From VRUE01 sp036265675 (GTDB lineage Bacteria > Actinomycetota > Thermoleophilia > Solirubrobacterales > 70-9), in the NCBI GenBank assembly GCA_036265675.1, contig DATAOP010000010.1, positions 1 to 64,000 on the forward strand: 64,000 bases of DNA, given 5' to 3'. The position numbers and the translations under genes were made by a program. The notes under the pieces are model-generated. The model was not told the origin of the DNA, did not search any database, and was given only the letters and a program-made list of their open reading frames with translations. The first letter of the stretch is position 1, and each line of letters begins with the position of its first letter. Shown here one piece after another: positions 16,221 through 23,630 of the stretch.

Positions 16221-16246
16221 GAATGTGGGGGTTGAATGTGGGGGTT
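16221..16246. repeat. 13-bp tandem repeat in sod leader
   Basis: GAATGTGGGGGTT occurs twice with no gap (16221-16233 and 16234-16246). A likely sod -10 (TAGGCT, 16259-16254 on the minus strand) would place the repeat inside the sod 5' leader as C-rich RNA just upstream of the ribosome site. Confidence 0.6.
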
Positions 16247-16268
16247 GTGCCGCAGCCTAACCTGCGCG

Positions 16269-16294
16269 GTTTGCCGGCGGCACTCCACGGGTAC
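16269..16294 (+). promoter_or_regulatory. Sigma-B/F-type promoter of sigma factor gene
   Basis: GTTT (16269-16272), 16-base spacer, GGGTAC (16289-16294). This matches the known consensus of actinobacterial/Bacillus sigma-B-group promoters (GTTT-N14-17-GGGTAT). It implies the sigma factor activates its own gene. Confidence 0.72.
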
Positions 16295-16376
16295 CCGCCG
16301 ACGCAGCGGGATGACTACTGTTGGGGTAGCGCTGCACGGCCGCGAGGCTCCAGGGCGGCAAAGCTGCACTGAGGAG

Positions 16377-17189
16377 ATGGCTGCACAGCACCAAACAGAC
16401 GACCCCGGCGCCGCGGGCCCAGGGCCCGAAGAGGGCCTTGCCAGCGAACGCGAGCTCTGGCGGCGCTTCTCCCGCAATCGCGACCAGGTCGCCCGCGAGG
16501 AGCTCGTGCGGCGGAACATGGCATTCGCGAAACGCCTCGCGCTGCGCTACCGCGGCGCCAGCGAGTCGCTCGACGATCTCCTCCAGGTCGCCAACGTCGG
16601 CCTCCTCAATGCCGTCGATCGGTTCGACCCCGACCGCGGCATCCCGTTCACGGCCTTCGCCTCGCCGACCATCCTCGGCGAGCTGAAACGGCATTTCCGC
16701 GACCGGGTCTGGACGGTTCGCGTGCCGCGCGGACTCCACGACCGGATGGCGGACGTCGACAAAGCGATCACCGAGCTGACCAAGGAGCTGCAGCACTCGC
16801 CGTCGGTCGCCCAGATCGCCGATCGCCTCGAACTCGAGATGACCGACGTGCTCGAGGTGCTGGAGGCGAACCACAACCGCCGGCCGCTCTCACTCGACCG
16901 CCCGGCCGGCGGCGACGACACCGAGGAAGCCGCGCCCGCCGAGTGGATCGGCACCGAGGACGAGGGGTTCGAGCTGGTCGAGGGCCGGATCGCGCTCGAC
17001 GCCGCGCTCCCCTACCTCGACGAGCGCGAGCGGCTGGTGCTGCGGATGCGTTTCGTCGACGACATGACCCAATCTCAGATCGCGGAGCGGGTTGGACATT
17101 CCCAGATGCACGTCTCGCGCATCCTGCGCCGCGCGCTGAGCCGGATCCGGGAGCAGATCAGGGAGCAGGAGCAGCAGCCGCGAAGCTGA
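16377..17189 (+). CDS. SigB/SigF-family general stress sigma factor
   Basis: 270 aa with regions 2 (RNMAFAKRLALRYRGASESLDDLLQVANVGLLNAVDRFDPDRGIPFTAFASPTILGELKRHFRD), 3 and 4 (LDERERLVLRMRFVDDMTQSQIAERVGHSQMHVSRILRRALSRIR); GELKRHFRDRVW and VPR are typical of the SigB/SigF group. These factors direct RNA polymerase to stress genes when released from an RsbW-type anti-sigma factor. The start is uncertain: ATG 16377 has a GAGGAG directly against it, and ATG 16311 just after the promoter would add 22 residues. The 3' end overlaps the convergent anti-sigma gene by 32 bases. Confidence 0.92.
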   Translation: MAAQHQTDDPGAAGPGPEEGLASERELWRRFSRNRDQVAREELVRRNMAFAKRLALRYRGASESLDDLLQVANVGLLNAVDRFDPDRGIPFTAFASPTILGELKRHFRDRVWTVRVPRGLHDRMADVDKAITELTKELQHSPSVAQIADRLELEMTDVLEVLEANHNRRPLSLDRPAGGDDTEEAAPAEWIGTEDEGFELVEGRIALDAALPYLDERERLVLRMRFVDDMTQSQIAERVGHSQMHVSRILRRALSRIREQIREQEQQPRS

Positions 17190-18009
17190 TCAGGAGGTAC
17201 TCGCCGCCGTCGGAGCTCTCGACCTCGAGCTCGTCGGCGAGCGATTCCAGCGAGCCCCCGACTTCCGGCACCTCGAGCTCGTCGCGGATCCTCTCGGCGC
17301 CACCGGGATCCATCGGCCCCAGCCGCAGCTTGATTCCCTCGGCGCCATCCTCGAGCCCGAGTCTGACGCGGCCGTCGGTGAACCGGGGCGGCGCCGCCGC
17401 CGCGATCGCATCGGTGACCAGGACCGCGTCCGACATGCGATCGATCGAGAGGTCGCGGCGCGCTGCCAGGGCCCCGACGATGCGGGCGAGGACCGGGGCC
17501 AGGAGCTCAGGGCTGTCGGCCAGCACCTCGGTGGGTGTCGAAGCCTCGATCGGTCTGATTTCGACCGCGTCAGCGGCTCCGTCGGTGCCGCCACCGCGCA
17601 GTGGCACCCGCATCGAGACCTCGGTGCCTCGGTCGAGCCCGCCGGCGATCGCGAAGCTGCTCGAGAGAGCCGCGATCAGCGACAGTCCCAGGCGCAGGCT
17701 CGGCTTGTCGACATCGGCCTGGGGACGGATGCCGCGGCCCTCATCGCGAACGACCACCGTCAGCCCATCGGCGTCGGGGTTGGCTTCGACCGTGAGCGGC
17801 CCCGCCTCCCCCCCGTAGGCGTGGGCGACGACGTTCATGCAGGCCTCGGTGACGACGGTCTTCAAGTCGGCGATGCCGGCCTCGTCCATCCCGATCTCCT
17901 CTGCCAGCCCGGCGAGGGCGTGCCGGACCACGGCAACGTTCTCCGCCTTTGCCGGAAGGAACATCTGCAGCCCCTTGGGCTTTTGGCTGATAGTCGAGGT
18001 TTCGGCCAT
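17158..18009 (-). CDS. RsbW-like anti-sigma factor with degenerate second ATPase-like half
   Basis: 283 aa, about twice the usual RsbW size. Residues 14-137 form a GHKL ATPase domain with the N-box EACMN (55-59; Glu55, Asn59) and G1 box DEGRG (89-93); such kinases bind the sigma factor and phosphorylate the RsbV antagonist. Residues 160-277 look like a decayed copy (LSIDRMSDAVLVTDAIAAA aligns with the N-box helix, GGSLESLADELEV with the last helix) that lacks the catalytic Asn and Asp. Start ATG 18009 has GGGGA upstream; a longer start at 18099 would swallow the promoter. Divergent from the STAS gene and convergent with the sigma gene. Confidence 0.85.
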   Translation of the reverse strand: MAETSTISQKPKGLQMFLPAKAENVAVVRHALAGLAEEIGMDEAGIADLKTVVTEACMNVVAHAYGGEAGPLTVEANPDADGLTVVVRDEGRGIRPQADVDKPSLRLGLSLIAALSSSFAIAGGLDRGTEVSMRVPLRGGGTDGAADAVEIRPIEASTPTEVLADSPELLAPVLARIVGALAARRDLSIDRMSDAVLVTDAIAAAAPPRFTDGRVRLGLEDGAEGIKLRLGPMDPGGAERIRDELEVPEVGGSLESLADELEVESSDGGEYLLISFAAAAPAP

Positions 18010-18076
18010 ACCGCAATCCCCGCTGGGGAGGTTCCCCGGCGTGCCGAGCTTATCCGCCCGGGTCTCGCCCACGGGA

Positions 18077-18101
18077 CTACCCAACGGCCAGAAGGGCAAA
18101 C
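18077..18101 (-). promoter_or_regulatory. Sigma-B/F-type promoter of anti-sigma gene
   Basis: Read on the minus strand: GTTT (18101-18098), 15-base spacer, GGGTAG (18082-18077). The start codon is 67 bases downstream. Together with the similar promoter before the sigma gene this makes a feedback pair. Confidence 0.65.
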
Positions 18102-18130
18102 TATGTCCCGTCTGGCGCCAGCGCCTGCGC

Positions 18131-18136
18131 TAGGAT
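18131..18136 (+). promoter_or_regulatory. -10 box of STAS antagonist gene, leaderless type
   Basis: TAGGAT ends 6 bases before the GTG at 18143. No Shine-Dalgarno is visible. Confidence 0.5.
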
Positions 18137-18142
18137 CGATGC

Positions 18143-18532
18143 GTGAATCCGGTGCCGTTCGAGGTACAGGCGGAGGAGCTTGGGGACGGGATTCGAGCCT
18201 TCACCGTGCGCGGTGAGCTCGACATGAATACCGCTCCCGAGCTCGAGAACAGCCTCGAGAATTTCGTGACGGGGGAGAACCCCAGGGTCGTGATCGACCT
18301 GTCCCAGTGCGAGTTCATCGACTCGACCGGGATCGCGGTGATCGTCCGCTCCTGGCAGCGCCTCGACAAAGAGGGAGAGGCCGGCGGCAGGGGGAGGCTC
18401 GTCCTCTGCTGCGACAACACCCAGGTGATGCGGCTGCTGCGGATAACCGGGGTGGAGTCCTCGATCGCGGTTCACGCGGAGCGCGAGGAGGCACTGGCCG
18501 AGCTTGGTGGCGGTGCCCCGGCCGGCGCCTAG
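18143..18532 (+). CDS. STAS-domain anti-sigma factor antagonist (RsbV-like)
   Basis: 129 aa single STAS domain. The phosphorylation site is Ser61 in CEFIDSTGIAVIV, the standard DSTG motif; RGELDMNTAPELE at 23-35 is the N-terminal strand-helix of the fold. When unphosphorylated it should bind the RsbW-like ATPase and release the sigma factor; dephosphorylation would come from the SpoIIE-type phosphatase encoded nearby. GTG 18143 is supported by TAGGAT 6 bases upstream. Its stop overlaps the convergent SnoaL-like gene by 4 bases. Confidence 0.93.
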   Translation: MNPVPFEVQAEELGDGIRAFTVRGELDMNTAPELENSLENFVTGENPRVVIDLSQCEFIDSTGIAVIVRSWQRLDKEGEAGGRGRLVLCCDNTQVMRLLRITGVESSIAVHAEREEALAELGGGAPAGA

Positions 18533-18939
18533 ACGACCGTCAGCTGCGCAAACCGGTCCACCGCGGCCGAGGGGTTGGGGAATACTTCGCCGCGGAGGAA
18601 GAGGCCGTCCCGCACCAGCCAGATCCAGGCCGCCGGCATGTCGCGGATCCCGAGCTCCTTGCTGCGAACGTAGACGCGGCCTCTGACCAGGAGCTGGTCC
18701 CCGATCACCTCGAGTTCACCAGCGGTGATCTGCAACTCTTCCCATACGTGCGCGGCATCGGAGAGGTATTCGCGCAGGCCCTCGCGCCCGACGTAGGGCG
18801 CCTCGCGCCCGATCTGGCCGGCGGTTTCGTAGGGGAAGAACTCCATTTCCTCATGACAGATCTCGACGATTCCCTCGGTGTTGCGGTGGTTGAAGGCCGA
18901 ATACAGGCGCTCGACCAGCTCCTGATGGGTTTCAGCCAT
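18529..18939 (-). CDS. SnoaL-like (NTF2-fold) protein
   Basis: 136 aa. The opening ELVERLYSAFNHRNTEGIVEICHEEMEFFPYE and the end AAWIWLVRDGLFLRGEVFPNPSAAVDRF follow the SnoaL/NTF2-like pattern, a small cone fold used as enzyme or ligand-binding domain. ATG 18939 overlaps the upstream phosphatase stop by 8 bases, so the two are co-translated. A SnoaL-like protein inside a sigma-B module suggests a stress-linked job, but no substrate can be named. Confidence 0.85.
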   Translation of the reverse strand: MAETHQELVERLYSAFNHRNTEGIVEICHEEMEFFPYETAGQIGREAPYVGREGLREYLSDAAHVWEELQITAGELEVIGDQLLVRGRVYVRSKELGIRDMPAAWIWLVRDGLFLRGEVFPNPSAAVDRFAQLTVV

Positions 18940-20335
18940 TGGCAACCTCGAGGTCGGGCATGGTGACGACTCGGTTCCTAGACGCATCCGCGGCGGCGGT
19001 CAGCGCGAGGACCGCCATGTCGTCTTCGAGGGCGCCGTCGGTGAATGCCTGAAGCGAGCCTTCGACCCGCTGCAGGATCTGGGCCGGGTCGGTGGCGCCC
19101 CTCAGCTCTGAGCGAAGACGGTCGACCCCGAAGCGCTCATCGGCCCCCTGCGCCTCGAGAACGCCATCGGTCACGATGACCAACTGCTGGCCCGCCTCGA
19201 GCGAACAGCGCGCGAGCGTCCAGTGCCCGTCGGCGAACGCCCCGAGGACCGGGTCAGCTCGGCCGATTTCGGTGACGGAGTCACCGTCGACCAGAATCGG
19301 CGGCGGATGCCCGGCGATCGCGATCCGAATCGGCTCAGCCGGATCCTCGGACAGCGACAGCGCGACGACGGTGCAGAGCGACGAGTCGCCGCGGGCGAAG
19401 AGGGCCCGGTTGAGCGTCTCCAGAGCGAGGACCGGGTCGCCGGTCAGCGCGGCAGCGGTGCGCAGCGTGTAGCGGGCGATCGCGGTCAGCGAGGCGGCAC
19501 GGGCACCCTGCCCGGTGACGTCGCCGATGACCAGCATCCAGCCCTCGGCGACCCGGAAGACGTCGTAGAAATCGCCGCCCACCTCGTTCTCGATGCCCGC
19601 CGGCCGATACATCGCCGCCAGCGACCAACCCGGGATGTTGGGGAGCGGGGGTGGCAGCAGCCCCCTCTGCAGGGTGTCGGCTATCTCCGCCCGCGCCCGC
19701 TCGGCCTTCTCGAGGTCGGCGAACAGGCCGCAGTTGTCGAGGGCCAGCGCCACCCGGCCGGAGAGGACCCAGGCGAAATGCGCGTCCTCGCGCCGGTACC
19801 GGCGACCGGACCAGGCGACGGCGAGGGTCAGCGTCCCGGTGATCTTGCCGCGGGCGTTGAGGGCGACGGTGATCGCCGAGCGGCTCCCAAGGTTGCGCAG
19901 GAACTCGAGGTCCTCGGGGCTGGTCGCAAGCTCGCGCAGGTCGCGGTCCGTGATCCGCTCGTAGAAGCGCGGAGTCAGCGACGCCCCGTGATCGCCCTCG
20001 ATCATCCGCTCGGGGATCGAGGGTTGACGGGCGGCAAGGCCCTCCTCGACACCGGGTTTGCCGCCGGGAGAGACCCGCAGCCCGGCGCGCGTCACCTCGC
20101 CGTCCTGGTCGATCAGGTCGATCATGCAGAAGTCGGCGAACTCGGGGACGAGGATGTCGCAGATCGCCTCGATCGTCTCCTCGAGGCTGCCGCCGGCGTC
20201 CGAGACGCTCGCCGTTTCGCTCAGCATCCGATAGCGGCGCCGAGCCTCACGCTCACGGCTGAACAGGACCCACAGGGTGGCTCCGAGCGCGACCAGCGCG
20301 AGTACAACCGCAACGGTCTCAACGATTCCCCCCAA
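18932..20335 (-). CDS. GAF-SpoIIE serine phosphatase (RsbU-like)
   Basis: 467 aa. Residues 4-25 form one transmembrane helix; a GAF-like sensor (about 45-205) follows, then a linker helix (EKAERARAEIADTLQRGLLPP) and a PP2C/SpoIIE phosphatase domain (about 240-455) with metal motifs GGDFYDVF, GDVTGQG and EDDMAVLAL. RLLP-type helices before SpoIIE domains are standard for RsbU/RsbP. It should dephosphorylate the STAS antagonist and so activate the sigma factor in response to a membrane or small-molecule cue. The start is a TTG at 20335 without a clear ribosome site, so a slightly different start is possible. Confidence 0.9.
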   Translation of the reverse strand: MGGIVETVAVVLALVALGATLWVLFSREREARRRYRMLSETASVSDAGGSLEETIEAICDILVPEFADFCMIDLIDQDGEVTRAGLRVSPGGKPGVEEGLAARQPSIPERMIEGDHGASLTPRFYERITDRDLRELATSPEDLEFLRNLGSRSAITVALNARGKITGTLTLAVAWSGRRYRREDAHFAWVLSGRVALALDNCGLFADLEKAERARAEIADTLQRGLLPPPLPNIPGWSLAAMYRPAGIENEVGGDFYDVFRVAEGWMLVIGDVTGQGARAASLTAIARYTLRTAAALTGDPVLALETLNRALFARGDSSLCTVVALSLSEDPAEPIRIAIAGHPPPILVDGDSVTEIGRADPVLGAFADGHWTLARCSLEAGQQLVIVTDGVLEAQGADERFGVDRLRSELRGATDPAQILQRVEGSLQAFTDGALEDDMAVLALTAAADASRNRVVTMPDLEVANG

Positions 20336-20419
20336 CTGCGCAACCTCGATTCGGTTCGACGCTACCTAATAGCCAGTATGACCGATACCGGCCAGATGTC
20401 CAAGCGGGGGGAGCGGTTG

Positions 20420-20929
20420 CTAGGCGATGCCCTCGACCTCGTACTCGCGCAGGAAGCCCTCGAACAGGCGGCGGTGCCCCTGCTCGTCGTGAAGGATCTC
20501 GATCACCATGTCCTGGGTCACCGGGTCGACTCCATCGGTCTCCTCGATGATTCGCGTGTAGTGCTCGATCGCGCCGGTCTCGGCCTTGATCACGCCGCGG
20601 ATCACGTGGACGATGTCCGTCTGCTCGTCCGGAGGCTGGAGGTAGGACTGCTCGCTCGCGAATTCCTCCGAGCCGGGCACAACCCCGTAGAGCTCCTTGA
20701 TCCGGTCGGCGAAGCGGCGCGCGTGGCCGAGCTCCTCTTCGATGTCGCCACCGAGGGACTCCTTGACCTCCTGTGCGCGGACACCGTCGAGGTTGACCGA
20801 CGCGGAGAGGTAGCTCATGACGGTCTCGATCTCCATCCAGTACGCCTTACGAAGCAGCTCGACGACGTGCTCGCGTGCCTCGAGGTTGGCGCTGTCGAAA
20901 ATGCCCTTGCTGGGCGCCGAAGCCTCCAT
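20420..20929 (-). CDS. Ferritin-like diiron-fold protein
   Basis: 169 aa four-helix protein. Carboxylate/His motifs lie on successive helices: EIETVMSYL, EEELGHARRF, AETGAIEHYTRIIEE and EILHDEQGHRRLFEGFL, which is the ExxH-type diiron pattern of bacterioferritin/Dps/rubrerythrin relatives. It may store iron or protect from peroxide. ATG 20929 has a near-perfect AAGGAGGA 3 bases upstream. It lies 84 bases beyond the phosphatase gene start, and a weak sigma-B-like promoter precedes it. Confidence 0.85.
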   Translation of the reverse strand: MEASAPSKGIFDSANLEAREHVVELLRKAYWMEIETVMSYLSASVNLDGVRAQEVKESLGGDIEEELGHARRFADRIKELYGVVPGSEEFASEQSYLQPPDEQTDIVHVIRGVIKAETGAIEHYTRIIEETDGVDPVTQDMVIEILHDEQGHRRLFEGFLREYEVEGIA

Positions 20930-20964
20930 GCTTCCTCCTTGCTCGGTTGGCTGCAGACTACGCG

Positions 20965-20990
20965 CTACCCGGTGGGGACTGCGGGCAATC
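20965..20990 (-). promoter_or_regulatory. Weak candidate sigma-B-type promoter of ferritin-like gene
   Basis: On the minus strand GATT (20990-20987), 16-base spacer, GGGTAG (20970-20965), 35 bases before the ferritin-like ATG. The -35 has one mismatch and the -10 overlaps the stop codon of the upstream gene, so chance is a real alternative. Confidence 0.35.
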
Positions 20991-22101
20991 GCTGTTCCCA
21001 GCCGAACGGCCCGGGTTCGAAGACCGCCCGCGGCACGGTTTCCGCGTCCCCCCCGGTCCAGACGTTGAACCGGTACCAGGAGGGCTTCGCTTCGCGGTTG
21101 TCGGTCAACAGGCCGGCCGAGTCGCAGAACTGGCAGGTGGGCCCCCTCGCGTCGGCCCATGAGAACCACCAGACGCCGCCGATCCGCCAGTTGTAGCGGT
21201 TCATCGAGAGCATCGAGAGGGCGAAGCTGAGCTGGTCGGCCTGGCCGTAGAGACCGCGCTCCCAGCGCGACTCGTAGCTGTCGGAGCCCCAACCCAGCTC
21301 GGTCACGTAGATCGGGGTATGGGCGTCGTGGTGGAGAGCCATCACCCGACGCAGGTTCGTGATCTGCCCCCGCATCGCGGCCGCCCCGGCGACGTACGGG
21401 TGCAGCCCGACACCGTCGAACCAGCGCTTCACGTTGCGGGTCCGGTAGACGCCGGAGAGGAACTTGCCGGGCTGGATGTTCGGCGGGACCTGGAGGGGAC
21501 GGCCGAAGAGGCCGCCGAGGATCACCTTCGACCCGGGCTCGACCCGGTGCAGGACCTGGCCGGCGGCGCGCAGCAGCTTCGCGAAACGCGCCGGGTCAGC
21601 GCTGCCGAAGGTGACGATGTTCGGCTCGTTCCAGATCTCCCAGCTGCGGATCGGCTCCTCGGTCAGTTCGGGGTTTTCTTCCCAGAATTCGCCCTGGGGC
21701 CCGTAGCGAAGGGCCGCCCGGCGCAGGAAGGACCTCCAGGCGTGAAGAGCGCGCGCCGTCGTCGGTTCGGCCCCGGCTGTTTCGGAGAGCCACGGCGGAG
21801 CTCCCCAGACGAACGGGAAGACGCGGAGTTCGTGTTCGGCGGCCAGTTCGACCCCGTGATCGAAGGACGACCAGTCGGGGTCCCTGGCGGCCGGGCTGAC
21901 GGACTCGATCTGCGACCAGGCAAGCGGCAGCCGCACACTGGTGACGTCGGCCTCGGCCATCAGCTCGTAGTCCGAGTCGGATGGGGCCGACTGCGGCGAG
22001 ATGCCGATGAAGCCCGCCGGGGCGCGGCCGGCGGCGTGAGCGGGGGCGGCGAGTAGGCCCACGGCGAGCACCATCGCGATCAGTGTTCCGGCTGGCTTCA
22101 T
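20965..22101 (-). CDS. Secreted clan-A glycoside hydrolase (GH39/GH5-like)
   Basis: 378 aa with a signal peptide (residues 1-24, ending in APAHA). The TIM-barrel shows the acid/base Glu in SWEIWNEPNIVTFGSADP (about residue 160) and the nucleophile Glu in PIYVTELGWGSDSYESRW (about 270), plus LHPYVAG and GVWWFSWAD, as in GH39/GH5 family enzymes. It should act outside the cell on a polysaccharide or glycoside; the exact family and substrate are unsettled. ATG 22101 is used because the ten residues before it would spoil the signal peptide. Two earlier codons remain possible. Confidence 0.83.
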   Translation of the reverse strand: MKPAGTLIAMVLAVGLLAAPAHAAGRAPAGFIGISPQSAPSDSDYELMAEADVTSVRLPLAWSQIESVSPAARDPDWSSFDHGVELAAEHELRVFPFVWGAPPWLSETAGAEPTTARALHAWRSFLRRAALRYGPQGEFWEENPELTEEPIRSWEIWNEPNIVTFGSADPARFAKLLRAAGQVLHRVEPGSKVILGGLFGRPLQVPPNIQPGKFLSGVYRTRNVKRWFDGVGLHPYVAGAAAMRGQITNLRRVMALHHDAHTPIYVTELGWGSDSYESRWERGLYGQADQLSFALSMLSMNRYNWRIGGVWWFSWADARGPTCQFCDSAGLLTDNREAKPSWYRFNVWTGGDAETVPRAVFEPGPFGWEQRLPAVPTG

Positions 22102-22174
22102 CGTCTTCGAGGTAACCCCCTGTAGACCCAAAGTAGCGACCCCGGCGCCCGCGAAGTCCCGCCCTACGCCCCTC

Positions 22175-22183
22175 TGAGATAAT
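22175..22183 (+). promoter_or_regulatory. Extended -10 promoter of tRNA-Pro
   Basis: TGAGATAAT gives an extended -10 (TGn plus GATAAT at 22178-22183), 10 bases before the mature tRNA 5' end. No good -35 is seen. Confidence 0.5.
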
Positions 22184-22193
22184 CCGCCCCTCT

Positions 22194-22267
22194 CGGGGCG
22201 TGGCGCAGCCTGGTAGCGCGCACCGTTCGGGTCGGTGAGGTCCCCGGTTCAAATCCGGGCGCCCCGA
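22194..22267 (+). tRNA. tRNA-Pro (anticodon CGG)
   Basis: 74 bases fold into a full cloverleaf. The acceptor stem CGGGGCG pairs with CGCCCCG, the anticodon stem CACCG with CGGTG, the loop is TTCGGGT with anticodon CGG, and the T arm contains GGTTCAAATCC. The discriminator is A and the CCA end is not encoded. It reads the CCG codon, heavily used in this GC-rich genome. An AraC-type gene begins 10 bases after the 3' end. Confidence 0.96.
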
Positions 22268-22277
22268 TATACCGCAG

Positions 22278-23168
22278 ATGGCCCGCGCAGGCACCCACCG
22301 CGCGACGCTGACGCGTCATCAGCACGAGCTCGGCTCCTCGAGCCGGGCGACGCGGGCGCCCGATCCGCGGCTGCTCGGCATCCTCCACCGCGAGCACATC
22401 GGTGTCAGCCACGACCTTCTCGAGTTCGAGAGCTGGCTGGAGCCGCCGCAGCCGGTCGCGACCCTGATGATCAGCCTCGAGGACCCGCTGCGGACCGGGC
22501 GGGGGACCCTGCCGCCGGCCTGGATAGCCGGTCTCGACGACCGGCCCGAGGTCGTCGAGACCGGTGGCCGTCACACCGAGGTCGACCTCAAGCTGACCGC
22601 GGTCGGTGCCCATCTGGTCTGCGGGATGCCGATGCGAGCGCTGAGCGGGCAGATCGTTCCGCTCGACGAGGTCTTCGGGAGCCGCACCGCCACACTGGCC
22701 GAGCAGCTGCGCGAGATGTCCGACTGGGACGCCAGGTTCGACCTCGTCGAGCGACTGCTGCTCGAGCGGATCGAGGCGAGCGCAGGACCGGATCCATTCG
22801 TCGCCGAGGCGGTCGCCAGGCTGCAGGCGAGCGACGGCCTGCTCCGCATCGGGCGGTTGGCGGCACAGCTCAGGGTCAGCCGGCGCCACCTGACCACCCG
22901 CTTCCGCGACCAGATCGGGCTGCCGCCGAAGACCTTCGCGCGGCTGCTCCGCTTCGATTCCGTCCGTCGTCGGATGGCCGCCGACCCCGCGAGCTGGGCC
23001 GACGTCGCGGCTGCCTGCGGCTACTCCGACCAGTCCCACCTCAATCGCGAGTTTCGCGAGCTGGCGGGAACGACGCCGGCCGCATTTTTGGCGCGCCGCC
23101 TGCCCGAGGGCGGGACGGTGGGCGACGGGATCACATTCGTCCAAGACGCCGGCGGGCGTTCCGCCTAG
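22278..23168 (+). CDS. AraC-family transcriptional regulator
   Basis: 296 aa. The C-terminal part (about 185-275) is an AraC double helix-turn-helix: IGRLAAQLRVSRRHLTTRFRDQIGLPPKTFARLLRFDSVRRRM and WADVAAACGYSDQSHLNREFRELAGTTPAAFL. The N-terminal half resembles the cupin-like DUF6597 type region (LDEVFGSRTATLAEQLREMSDWDARFDLVERLLLER). ATG 22278 is only 10 bases after the tRNA, without Shine-Dalgarno. It is followed after 31 bases by a VOC protein, an arrangement I recall as common for this regulator type. Confidence 0.9.
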   Translation: MARAGTHRATLTRHQHELGSSSRATRAPDPRLLGILHREHIGVSHDLLEFESWLEPPQPVATLMISLEDPLRTGRGTLPPAWIAGLDDRPEVVETGGRHTEVDLKLTAVGAHLVCGMPMRALSGQIVPLDEVFGSRTATLAEQLREMSDWDARFDLVERLLLERIEASAGPDPFVAEAVARLQASDGLLRIGRLAAQLRVSRRHLTTRFRDQIGLPPKTFARLLRFDSVRRRMAADPASWADVAAACGYSDQSHLNREFRELAGTTPAAFLARRLPEGGTVGDGITFVQDAGGRSA

Positions 23169-23199
23169 CCTGGCGGTCCACGATCCGAAGGAGGAGCCA

Positions 23200-23619
23200 A
23201 TGGCCGAACAGGTCGGCGACCAGGTCTTTTTCCCCGTCATCCGCTATCGGGACCCCGATGGGGCGATCGAGTGGCTGGGCCGGGCGTTCGGGCTCGGCGA
23301 GCGGGTCGTGTACCGCGACGACTCGGGGAAGGTGATGCACGCCGAGCTCGAGCTGGATGGCAGGGTGGTCATGCTCGGCCAGGCCGATCCCGCAGGGTGG
23401 ATGGGCGGCGGCGCCCCGGAGCCCTTCAGCTCGACCGTCAGCCTCTACGTCGTGATCGAGGACCCCGATGCCCACCACGATCGCGCGGTGGCGGCAGAAG
23501 CGACCATCGTTCGCGAGCTCAGCGACCAGAGCTACGGCTCGCGCGATTACAGCGCCCGCGACCTCGAGGGAAATCTCTGGTCGTTCGGCACCTACAGTCC
23601 GCCGGCATCGGGTGGGTGA
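23200..23619 (+). CDS. VOC-superfamily (glyoxalase/bleomycin-resistance-like) protein
   Basis: 139 aa. Two beta-alpha-beta-beta-beta modules: VFFPVIRYRDPDGAIEWLGRAFGLGERVVYRDDSGKVMHAELELDGRVVMLGQ and the second ending in GSRDYSARDLEGNLWSFGTY, the DPxGNxWxF-like closing of VOC domains. It may be a metal-dependent lyase or a binding protein. A strong AAGGAGG lies 6 bases before ATG 23200. It is likely co-transcribed with the AraC-type gene before it. Confidence 0.92.
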   Translation: MAEQVGDQVFFPVIRYRDPDGAIEWLGRAFGLGERVVYRDDSGKVMHAELELDGRVVMLGQADPAGWMGGGAPEPFSSTVSLYVVIEDPDAHHDRAVAAEATIVRELSDQSYGSRDYSARDLEGNLWSFGTYSPPASGG

Positions 23620-23630
23620 GCGGAGGGCAG

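Noticed and set aside
16325..16330. GGGTAG in TTGGGGTAGC as a second sigma-B promoter of the sigma gene
   Set aside because: No GTTT-like -35 at 14-17 bases upstream.
19223..21196. 657-codon plus-strand open frame
   Set aside because: It lies opposite the phosphatase and ferritin-like genes, has no domains, and has the composition expected for an antisense shadow.
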